Shown: positions 1-6,362 of the stretch, one piece after another
How positions within the stretch are numbered: the stretch's first letter is position 1
Layout of the letters: the number at the start of each line of letters is the position of its first letter
Assembly: GCA_016204125.1 (NCBI GenBank)
Contig: JACQLI010000004.1
Coordinates: 1 to 9,756, forward strand
Length of the DNA stretch: 9,756 nucleotides
Direction: 5' to 3'
Origin: Candidatus Omnitrophota bacterium
Lineage (GTDB): Bacteria; Omnitrophota; Omnitrophia; Omnitrophales; JACQLI01
Notes under the pieces: model-generated
The model's database searches: none
Seen by the model: the letters and a program-made list of their open reading frames with translations, nothing else
Told to the model about the DNA's origin: nothing
Made by a program: the position numbers and the translations under genes

Positions 1-112
1 ATGTTAGCCTTCCTGACCTAAGGAAAGGGGGTCTGTTCTTCCTGAATAACGGATTAGCTAGGAGATAACGTAGAACTTACGGAAGGTGTATTGATGTCAA
101 CTTCTGCAGTCC

Positions 113-137
113 TACTGATTGAAGGTATTAATCAGTA
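113..137 (+). other. 8-bp inverted repeat upstream of the ComEA-like gene
   Basis: TACTGATT (113-120) is perfectly complementary to AATCAGTA (130-137) across a 9-base loop. There is no T-tract after it, so it is not an obvious intrinsic terminator. It ends 14 bases before the Shine-Dalgarno sequence of the next gene, so it could be an operator or an mRNA hairpin. No function can be assigned from sequence alone. Confidence 0.4.
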
Positions 138-151
138 ATGCTTGAAAGAGA

Positions 152-161
152 AAGGGGGTGA
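152..161 (+). promoter_or_regulatory. Shine-Dalgarno site that sets the ComEA-like start
   Basis: AAGGGGGTGA matches the anti-SD complement AAGGAGGTGA at 9 of 10 bases. Its purine core sits 8 bases before ATG 167, which is ideal spacing. An in-frame GTG at 158 lies inside this site and so cannot use it. This favours ATG 167 over GTG 158 as the start. Confidence 0.75.
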
Positions 162-166
162 AGAGA

Positions 167-478
167 ATGCAAAACAAGAGTCGGTGGTTTCTCATTGTCC
201 TTACTAGCTGCCTTCTGAGTGGTTCTTTCATAGGACCGTTTGGTCGGGTGCATGCTGCTCCTGCTTCTGAGAAGGAAGCAGAGGTTATTAAAGTCAGCGT
301 CAATAAAGCTGGTGCGGATGAGCTTGAAACCGTAAAGGGAATTGGTCCTATGCTGGCAGAACGGATCGTTAAAGACCGCGAAGCCAATGGACCTTTCCAA
401 AAACTCGAGGATTTGGTCCGCGTGCCAGGTATTGGACAGGCCAAGTTCGAGAGGATCAAAAGTCAAATCACACTTTAA
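167..478 (+). CDS. Exported ComEA-like helix-hairpin-helix protein
   Basis: A 103-residue protein, probably a small DNA-binding protein acting outside the cytoplasmic membrane. Residues 1-30 look like a signal peptide: N-K-S-R, then a hydrophobic run from W7 to about G26, with likely cleavage after V-H-A at 28-30. The rest is a single ComEA-type domain starting with VNKAGADELETVKGIG. It has paired helix-hairpin-helix motifs with GIG turns near residues 58-60 and 88-90 and the linker GPFQKLEDLVRVPGIG. In the ComEA family such domains bind double-stranded DNA non-specifically during uptake; this is a short, stand-alone form without the SLBB domain found in longer ComEA proteins. No other competence gene is in the window, so an uptake role is inferred. 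An L-T-S-C at 12-15 resembles a lipobox, but the hydrophobic stretch continues past it. The start is ATG 167 because of the spaced Shine-Dalgarno site; GTG 158 would add three residues. Confidence 0.82.
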   Translation: MQNKSRWFLIVLTSCLLSGSFIGPFGRVHAAPASEKEAEVIKVSVNKAGADELETVKGIGPMLAERIVKDREANGPFQKLEDLVRVPGIGQAKFERIKSQITL

Positions 479-513
479 CCCGTTGTGAGGAGACAAGACT
501 AGGTTTCTCATTC

Positions 514-557
514 CTGGAGAGAATAACGCGGATTCGCGCGGTCCGCGTTCTCTCCAG
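514..557 (+). terminator. Strong stem-loop, probable terminator-like structure
   Basis: CTGGAGAG (514-521) pairs with CTCTCCAG (550-557). After a 3-base bulge (522-524), AACGCGGA (525-532) pairs with TCCGCGTT (542-549), giving 16 bp around a 9-base loop. It lies 36 bases after the ComEA-like stop and just before the glyQ promoter, as expected for a transcription-unit boundary. A classic T-tract is missing (CACCTTCATTT follows), so Rho-independent termination is uncertain; it could instead stabilise the upstream mRNA 3' end. Confidence 0.5.
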
Positions 558-566
558 CACCTTCAT

Positions 567-595
567 TTGACTGGGCTAGGCGCATTTGATAGAAT
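567..595 (+). promoter_or_regulatory. Sigma70-type promoter for glyQ and the genes after it
   Basis: The -35 box TTGACT (567-572, 5 of 6 consensus) and the -10 box TAGAAT (590-595, 5 of 6) are separated by exactly 17 bases. TG at 587-588 gives an extended -10 (TGA before TAGAAT). Transcription should start near 601-603, leaving a leader of only about 20 bases before the glyQ ATG at 622. The spacing of the genes downstream suggests that this promoter serves the block from glyQ to apt. Confidence 0.7.
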
Positions 596-616
596 CCCAC
601 ACCACTTTTAACCCTT

Positions 617-621
617 AAAGG
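617..621 (+). promoter_or_regulatory. Abutting AAAGG in front of the glyQ start
   Basis: AAAGG at 617-621 is the only Shine-Dalgarno-like sequence near glyQ, and it touches the ATG at 622 with no spacer. An in-frame TAA at 616-618 excludes any earlier start. The N-terminus encoded from ATG 622 already fits the family. Initiation therefore probably depends on a weak or atypical ribosome contact on a very short leader. Confidence 0.4.
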
Positions 622-1506
622 ATGCCTAAGCCCTTGAAATTCCAAGAGTTAGTTCAAAATCTGAATGATTACTGGGCCAAACAGGGTTGCCTTATCGTGC
701 AACCCTATGACCTGGAAGTCGGAGCGGGCACCTTTTCTCCCCATACCTTTTTGAGAGCTCTGGGTCCTGAGCCGTGGAAGGCCGCTTATGTGGAACCTTC
801 AAGGCGACCCACGGACGGCCGTTACGGCGAAAACCCCCACCGTCTTCAACATTACTACCAATACCAGGTTATTCTTAAACCCTCACCCAATAATGTTCAG
901 GAACTCTACCTCAAAAGTTTAGAAGCCTGTGGGATCAAGACCCTGAATCACGATTTACGCTTTGCCGAGGACGACTGGGAATCGCCGACACTCGGCGCCT
1001 GGGGTTTGGGTTGGGAAGTTTGGCTTGATAGTCTTGAAATCACCCAGTTTACTTATTTCCAACAATGTGGCGGAATCGATCTTGACCCCATTTCCTGCGA
1101 AATTACCTACGGCCTTGAAAGGCTCGCCATGTTTCTTCAGAGAAAGGAATCCGTTTTTGACATTCAATGGAATGATAAGGTAACTTACGGAGAAGTCCAC
1201 CTGCAGGGCGAAAAGGAATTTTCGCGCTTCAATTTTGAAGTGGCGAGCATTGACCTCTACAAACGGCATTTTGAGGATTACGAGAAGGAAGCGTACCGAC
1301 TACTAAAAGAAGGTCTGGTCCTTCCTGCTTATGATCTTTGTTTGAAGAGTTCCCATGTTTTTAATATCCTGGATGCAAGGGGCGCGATCAGTGTCAATGA
1401 AAGACCTGCTGCTATTGGCAGAATTCGTTCTCTTGCTCGTGCTTGCGCAGAAGGGTATCTCGCTAGCCGAGAAGCACTCCACTTTCCTCTGCTAAGCAAA
1501 CGCTGA
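622..1506 (+). CDS. glyQ: Glycyl-tRNA synthetase alpha subunit
   Basis: The 294-residue catalytic alpha subunit of the bacterial alpha2beta2 class II glycyl-tRNA synthetase (EC 6.1.1.14), a cytoplasmic enzyme that activates glycine with ATP and charges tRNA-Gly. Hallmarks of the family are visible: an N-terminal F-Q-x-L-x-x-x-L-x-x-Y-W, then GCLIVQPYDLEVGAGTFSP (residues 22-40), RRPTDGRYGENP (61-72), TLGAWGLGWEVW (123-134), FTYFQQCGG (143-151) and the class II motif 3 stretch EITYGLERLAMF (160-171, Arg167). The C-terminus ISVNER...ASREALHFPL is also typical. Length is close to that of other GlyQ proteins (about 300). It is the first gene after a strong promoter, and glyS follows 8 bases after its stop. 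The only usable start is ATG 622, with an oddly placed AAAGG directly before it. Confidence 0.97.
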   Translation: MPKPLKFQELVQNLNDYWAKQGCLIVQPYDLEVGAGTFSPHTFLRALGPEPWKAAYVEPSRRPTDGRYGENPHRLQHYYQYQVILKPSPNNVQELYLKSLEACGIKTLNHDLRFAEDDWESPTLGAWGLGWEVWLDSLEITQFTYFQQCGGIDLDPISCEITYGLERLAMFLQRKESVFDIQWNDKVTYGEVHLQGEKEFSRFNFEVASIDLYKRHFEDYEKEAYRLLKEGLVLPAYDLCLKSSHVFNILDARGAISVNERPAAIGRIRSLARACAEGYLASREALHFPLLSKR

Positions 1507-1514
1507 ATCTTACG

Positions 1515-3629
1515 ATGCCTACAACGTCCCTCTTGATTGAGATTGGAACAGAAGAACTGCCGATGGCAAGTCTCGACTTAGTTTACGCGGTGGGCGTTGA
1601 AAATATTCGAAAGCCTCTTTCTAAAAATAGGCTCGGCCACAAAGAAATTTACGTTGAGGCTACGCCGAGGCGGCTTGCTTTTTTTGTCGAAGATCTCGCT
1701 TCCGCTCAAGCCGAAGAGAAGACAACGATTTTAGGGCCAGCTCAAGATAAAGCCTATGAGGGTGAGGGAAAACCAACGCCAGCATTGACAGGGTTTCTTC
1801 ATTCAAAAAAGGCATCACTTCGGGATGTGAAAATTCAGGAAACGCCGCGCGGCCGTTACGTTGCTTTTGAGAAAATCACCAAGGGCGAAGCGACCGTCAA
1901 GATTCTTCCACGTTTGATTACAGAAATCCTGAGTTCATTTTTCTTTCCCAAGACGATGCGATGGGAAAAATCAGCTTTTCGGTTTCCAAGGCCTATCCGT
2001 TGGGTTGTTGCCCTTTACGGAAAGAAGATTCTTTCCTTTCCCTTGGCTGGAATTAAAGCAGGTCGCGTAAGTTATGGTCACAGGTTTCTGGGGGCACGTC
2101 CTCTTCCCATTCAGAAAGCGGATTGGAAAGAATATCAAAGAAAATTAAAATCCCAACACGTTATTCTTTCGCTCAAAGAAAGAGAAAATTTGATTCAGAA
2201 GAGGCTTCAAAAGAAATTCCATCAGAAAGATTTTGATAGTGATCTGGTTCACGAGACTGCGCAGCTTGTTGAAGAACCGTTTCTCGTCCAGGGTAAATTC
2301 TCAGGCACTTATAGAGATCTTCCTGAAGAGGTTCTGGCCACATGCATGAAGAAGTACCAGAAGATTTTTGCTTGCCATGACGAGCGAGGTCATTTAGCAA
2401 ATCGTTTTGTGGCCGTCTTGAATGGTCGAAGATCAGACCTTTCAAGGATTCAGCAGGATTATGAAAATGTCTTGGGGTCACGCTTGAGGGACGCTCAATA
2501 CTTTTATGAAGAGGATAGCAAGGAGCCGCTTGAGAGGAAAGTCGCTCGTCTGAGGGAACTTGTCTTTCTCGGCCGATTGGGAACCATGGAGGAGAAAGTC
2601 GTTAGACTTCGTGGGCTCGCAAGTGATTTGTCCCATCTCTCAGGACATCAAGAACTCCAGAAAAGTTTGGATCGCGTAGCCTATCTTTCCAAAGCAGATC
2701 TTGTGACACACATGGTCGGGGAATTTCCTGAACTTCAGGGAATCATGGGTAGAGAATATGCCCATGCGAGTGGTGAGTCAGGGGAAGTAGCTCGGGCAAT
2801 CGGCGAACAGTATCTCCCAAAAAATTTAGGCGAAGATTACAAGACTCTCTCTAAGAAGCTCAGTCTACTTGGGGCTCTTTTTGGTATCGTTGATCGGCTT
2901 GATCTTTTAGTTGGCGCCTTCGGGATGGGTCTTGATCCAACGGGAAGCGAAGATCCCTATGCCTTGAGAAGGGCAGGCGGGATATTAATCAAACTTGTTC
3001 GAAGCTTCTCGCTTCGATTCTCTATCTCAAAGTTAATCCAGGAAAGTCATTCTGAATTCAAAGTGAGATTGGATGCATCTGTTGAAGAGGTAATAAAAAA
3101 GTTCACCGACTTTTTGAGAGATCGCGTTGCTTTCGAGCTTCAAGTTAAATCGGGTACACGCTCCTATGAAATTTTGCAGAGCGTTATGAAATCGTCTTTT
3201 GACGACCTGGCAGACGTTTTCGAACGCTTCGGCGCGCTCCATGAACTCTCCTCAAAACAGCCCAACGTCTTTTTTAAAACCAGTAAAGTGGTTGAGAGGA
3301 CAAGCAATATCTTAAAAGGGGTGAAGGAGGCTCTGCATTCAGTCGATCCTAAGCTTTTCCAGGATGAACTAGAAAAAGAACTTTTCGGTCTTCTGCAGAA
3401 GAAAGAACCTGAGCTCAAGGCAGCTCTTGAGAAGAAAGATTACGACGGTCTCACTCGACTTTATGGAGAAACCTTTTATGATCCGCTTCATCAGTTTTTT
3501 GAGCGCGTGATGGTGAATGTCGAGGACGCTCCGATCAGGAGAAATCGGCAAGCCTTAATGAAAGAAATCAACACTCTTTACACGGACGGGGTGGCCGACT
3601 TGTCTTTATTGTCACAGGTTCGTGAATAA
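1515..3629 (+). CDS. glyS: Glycyl-tRNA synthetase beta subunit
   Basis: The 704-residue beta subunit, partner of GlyQ; in this family it carries the tRNA-recognition parts of the alpha2beta2 enzyme. Visible signatures are LLIEIGTEELP (residues 6-16), ATPRRLAFFVEDL (49-61), RFPRPIRWVVALYG (156-169), the HD-like core KADLVTHMVGEFPELQGIMG (393-412), PTGSEDPYALRRA (475-487) and the C-terminal anticodon-binding region ending in EDAPIRRNRQALMKEIN and VADLSLL. The block usually reading HQKYF is K-K-Y-Q-K-I-F here (279-285), a mild divergence. Length matches the family (about 690). No Shine-Dalgarno sequence precedes ATG 1515, and only 8 bases separate it from the glyQ stop, so translation is probably coupled to glyQ. 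The two subunits are separate genes here, not fused. Confidence 0.96.
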   Translation: MPTTSLLIEIGTEELPMASLDLVYAVGVENIRKPLSKNRLGHKEIYVEATPRRLAFFVEDLASAQAEEKTTILGPAQDKAYEGEGKPTPALTGFLHSKKASLRDVKIQETPRGRYVAFEKITKGEATVKILPRLITEILSSFFFPKTMRWEKSAFRFPRPIRWVVALYGKKILSFPLAGIKAGRVSYGHRFLGARPLPIQKADWKEYQRKLKSQHVILSLKERENLIQKRLQKKFHQKDFDSDLVHETAQLVEEPFLVQGKFSGTYRDLPEEVLATCMKKYQKIFACHDERGHLANRFVAVLNGRRSDLSRIQQDYENVLGSRLRDAQYFYEEDSKEPLERKVARLRELVFLGRLGTMEEKVVRLRGLASDLSHLSGHQELQKSLDRVAYLSKADLVTHMVGEFPELQGIMGREYAHASGESGEVARAIGEQYLPKNLGEDYKTLSKKLSLLGALFGIVDRLDLLVGAFGMGLDPTGSEDPYALRRAGGILIKLVRSFSLRFSISKLIQESHSEFKVRLDASVEEVIKKFTDFLRDRVAFELQVKSGTRSYEILQSVMKSSFDDLADVFERFGALHELSSKQPNVFFKTSKVVERTSNILKGVKEALHSVDPKLFQDELEKELFGLLQKKEPELKAALEKKDYDGLTRLYGETFYDPLHQFFERVMVNVEDAPIRRNRQALMKEINTLYTDGVADLSLLSQVRE

Positions 3630-3653
3630 AATGATCGAAAGGAGCCATTTAAG

Positions 3654-6362
3654 ATGGGGAGTTTAGCAACGATGAAAAAGAAAGCAAAAAGCGGTAAACA
3701 ATCCAAGAAACAAAAATTTGTTTATTTTTTTGGTAAAGGTCATGCCGAAGGAAATGCAGGCATGAAGGATCTCTTGGGAGGTAAGGGAGCCAATCTCGCT
3801 GAAATGACGCGAATCGGCATTCCTGTCCCCCCTGGATTTACCATTTCTACCCAGGCCTGCGCACTCTTTTATGAGAACGGAGAGAAATGGCCAAGCGGCC
3901 TCGAAGAAGAGATCAAAACACACCTTGCCAAGCTTGAAGACGCAATGGGATACCGTTTTGGCGACAGGAATAACCCCTTACTCGTATCTGTGCGAAGCGG
4001 TGCCGCTGTCTCCATGCCAGGCATGATGGACACCGTTTTGAATCTCGGTCTGACCGCTGAAGTGGTTCAGGGCCTCATTGTTAAAACGGAGAATGAACGT
4101 TTCGCTTGGGATGCCTATCGGAGGTTCATTCAAATGTTTGGCAATGTGGTCATGGGCGTGAAGCACGAGACCTTTGAACACATCATTGAGAAAAAGAAAA
4201 AGCAGGTTCACGCAGCCCAAGACACCGATCTTCAGGCCAATGACATCAAGGATATTGTCAGACAATTCAAGGTTGCCTATCAGGAAGAAACAGGAGAAGA
4301 ATTTCCGCAGGACCCCCACCTTCAACTGAACAAGGCAATCAATGCCGTCTTCAAGTCCTGGAATAACCCAAGGGCTATCAAGTACCGCGACCTCAATGAA
4401 ATCCGAGGACTTCTTGGGACCGCTGTCAATGTTCAGGCAATGGTCTTCGGAAATATGGGGGAGACTTCGGGAACGGGAGTCTGTTTTACCCGAAATCCAT
4501 CCACTGGCGAAAACAAATTCTATGGTGAATATCTCGTAAACGCCCAAGGTGAAGACGTGGTGGCAGGTATTAGGACACCCGAGCCTTTGGATAAACTCAA
4601 GATTCAGATGCCCGAGATTTACAAGCAGCTTTGTAAAATCAGAGAGAAACTCGAACGCCACTATCGAGATATGCAGGACATCGAATTCACAGTTCAAGAA
4701 GGAAAACTCTTCCTTCTGCAAACAAGGAATGGGAAGAGGACTGCTCAGGCCGCTGTGCGGATTGCAGTCGATCTCGTCAAAGAGAAACTTCTTAATCAAG
4801 AAGAAGCGATTCTGAGAGTCGAAGCGAAGCAATTGGACCAGCTTCTTCATCCCACATTCGATCCGAAAGAGAAGAAAGAAGAAATTGCCAAGGGACTTCC
4901 CGCCTCACCAGGCGCCGCCACAGGTTGCGTTGTCTTTAATGCAGATGATGCAGAGGCTCAAGCCAAGAAAGGAGAGCCCGTTATCTTGGTCCGCATTGAG
5001 ACCTCACCTGAGGATATCGGGGGAATGTTCGCAGCTCAGGGAATTCTGACTGCTCGCGGAGGAATGACGAGCCACGCCGCTGTCGTCGCCAGGGGCATGG
5101 GAAAGTGTTGCGTCGCAGGTTGTGGCGATCTCCGCATCGACTACGAAGCGAAAGAGTTTCGAGTTGGCAACAACACTATCAAAGAAGGAGATTTTATTTC
5201 ACTCGATGGGAGCCTTGGGAAAGTCTACAAGGGAAAGCTCAAAACGATAGAACCAGAGCTCAGCGGAGACTTTGCCAGGTTAATGAGCTGGGCCGATAAG
5301 ATGCGAAGGCTTCAAGTGAGGGCCAATGCTGATACTCCGAACGATGCAACCGTAGCGAGAAAGTTTGGCGCTCAAGGCATCGGACTTTGCCGTACCGAGC
5401 ATATGTTTTTTGAAGGAGACCGCATCATCGCAGTCCGCGAGATGATCCTCGCACAGGATGTAGAGGGAAGAGCCAAGGCGCTTGAGAAACTCCTTCCGAT
5501 GCAGAGGGGAGATTTCGAGGGAATTTTCGAAGCCATGGATGGTCTTCCTGTAACCATTCGTCTTTTGGATCCGCCTCTTCATGAATTTCTCCCTCACGAC
5601 GAGCCAAGCCAGAAGGAAATGGCCGAGGTCATGAAGGTGTCGCTTGAGGAGATTAAACACAAGGTGGAAGAGCTCCATGAGTTTAATCCCATGTTGGGGC
5701 ATCGCGGTTGTCGACTCGGAATCACCTTTCCTGAAATCTATGACATGCAGGTAAGGGCGATTCTCGAAGCTGCGTGTCGGATCAAAAAGCATGGCGCTCG
5801 GGTCCTTCCAGAGATCATGATTCCACTGATAGGCGCCTACAAGGAATTCACCATCTTGAAGGATCGAATGGAGAAAATCGCTGAGAAAGTTTTCGAGGAA
5901 CAAGGGAGTCGTGTCGATTATCTTATAGGTACCATGATGGAAATTCCTCGAGCGATTCTTGTAGCCGATCGGATTGCCGAGGTCGCTCAGTTCTTTTCCT
6001 TTGGTACTAACGATTTGACACAAATGACCTTTGGTTTCTCAAGAGACGATGCCGGAAAGTTCCTCGGAGATTATTTGCAACAGGGAATTTTCGAGAAGGA
6101 TCCTTTTCAGAGCTTGGATGAGGAAGGGGTCGGCCAGTTTATTCGTTGGGGAACAGAAAAAGGCCGATCGGTCAGACGGGATCTGAAAATAGGAATTTGC
6201 GGCGAACATGGAGGCGATCCAAGCTCAGTCAAGTTTTGCCACCGCGTCGGGATGAATTATGTCAGTTGTTCGCCTTATCGTGTGCCGATCGCTCGCCTCG
6301 CAGCGGCCCAGGCAGCAGCTCTCGAGAAACGCAAGAAATTTGATCGCAAGGGAGAGACGTGA
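3654..6362 (+). CDS. ppdK: Pyruvate phosphate dikinase
   Basis: A 902-residue cytoplasmic enzyme (EC 2.7.9.1) that interconverts ATP + Pi + pyruvate and AMP + PPi + PEP. It has the N-terminal ATP-grasp region (LGGKGANLAEM at 41-51, VRSGAAVSMPGMMDTVLN at 113-130), the swivelling phosphohistidine domain (GGMTSHAAVVARG with His474) and the C-terminal PEP/pyruvate TIM barrel. Residues equivalent to the Clostridium symbiosum active site are all present: Arg580, Arg636, Glu763, Asn786, Asp787 and Cys849 (GICGEHGGDPSS). It is therefore PPDK and not PEP synthase or PTS enzyme I. ATG 3654 has AAAGGAG at 3638-3644, 9 bases upstream. The first 20 residues are an extra Lys-rich tail; Met7 (3672) is a possible but less well supported alternative start. 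It follows glyS by 24 bases, and its stop overlaps the sigma-factor start. Whether the enzyme runs toward ATP or PEP cannot be read from the sequence. Confidence 0.97.
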   Translation: MGSLATMKKKAKSGKQSKKQKFVYFFGKGHAEGNAGMKDLLGGKGANLAEMTRIGIPVPPGFTISTQACALFYENGEKWPSGLEEEIKTHLAKLEDAMGYRFGDRNNPLLVSVRSGAAVSMPGMMDTVLNLGLTAEVVQGLIVKTENERFAWDAYRRFIQMFGNVVMGVKHETFEHIIEKKKKQVHAAQDTDLQANDIKDIVRQFKVAYQEETGEEFPQDPHLQLNKAINAVFKSWNNPRAIKYRDLNEIRGLLGTAVNVQAMVFGNMGETSGTGVCFTRNPSTGENKFYGEYLVNAQGEDVVAGIRTPEPLDKLKIQMPEIYKQLCKIREKLERHYRDMQDIEFTVQEGKLFLLQTRNGKRTAQAAVRIAVDLVKEKLLNQEEAILRVEAKQLDQLLHPTFDPKEKKEEIAKGLPASPGAATGCVVFNADDAEAQAKKGEPVILVRIETSPEDIGGMFAAQGILTARGGMTSHAAVVARGMGKCCVAGCGDLRIDYEAKEFRVGNNTIKEGDFISLDGSLGKVYKGKLKTIEPELSGDFARLMSWADKMRRLQVRANADTPNDATVARKFGAQGIGLCRTEHMFFEGDRIIAVREMILAQDVEGRAKALEKLLPMQRGDFEGIFEAMDGLPVTIRLLDPPLHEFLPHDEPSQKEMAEVMKVSLEEIKHKVEELHEFNPMLGHRGCRLGITFPEIYDMQVRAILEAACRIKKHGARVLPEIMIPLIGAYKEFTILKDRMEKIAEKVFEEQGSRVDYLIGTMMEIPRAILVADRIAEVAQFFSFGTNDLTQMTFGFSRDDAGKFLGDYLQQGIFEKDPFQSLDEEGVGQFIRWGTEKGRSVRRDLKIGICGEHGGDPSSVKFCHRVGMNYVSCSPYRVPIARLAAAQAAALEKRKKFDRKGET

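Larger units (their letters stand above)
1..166. other. Non-coding leader/intergenic stretch before the ComEA-like gene
   Basis: No recognisable gene is present here. The plus-strand frame beginning at base 3 stays open to TAA at 66-68, and the frame at base 1 ends at TAA 19-21, so either could be the tail of an upstream gene; neither peptide is recognisable. CTTCCTGA occurs twice (9-16 and 38-45), and AGGAA at 21-25 can pair with either copy. An 8-bp inverted repeat, TACTGATT at 113-120 and AATCAGTA at 130-137, flanks a 9-base loop. A 14-codon ORF (94-138) with an upstream GGAAGGTG is possible. I found no convincing promoter. Confidence 0.5.

Noticed and set aside
167..211. Lipoprotein signal at L-T-S-C in the ComEA-like protein
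   Set aside because: The hydrophobic segment before the Cys is only about six residues and continues after it, and a better signal peptidase I site (V-H-A) follows at 28-30.
479..621. T-box riboswitch before glyQ
   Set aside because: Gly synthetase genes in Firmicutes often have one, but the conserved AGGGTGGNACCGCG box is absent, and the promoter lies after the hairpin with only a 20-base leader.
3631..3666. Eleven-codon ORF between glyS and ppdK
   Set aside because: It has no ribosome site of its own and overlaps the Shine-Dalgarno region and start of ppdK; it is most likely chance.
3978..4850. Long minus-strand open frame (290 codons) opposite ppdK
   Set aside because: It lies wholly inside a gene with complete PPDK active-site motifs, and its peptide shows no recognisable domain; it is a codon-bias shadow.
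5280..6023. Minus-strand open frame (247 codons) opposite the PPDK PEP-binding domain
   Set aside because: It is antisense to conserved catalytic sequence, has no recognisable product and no convincing ribosome site.
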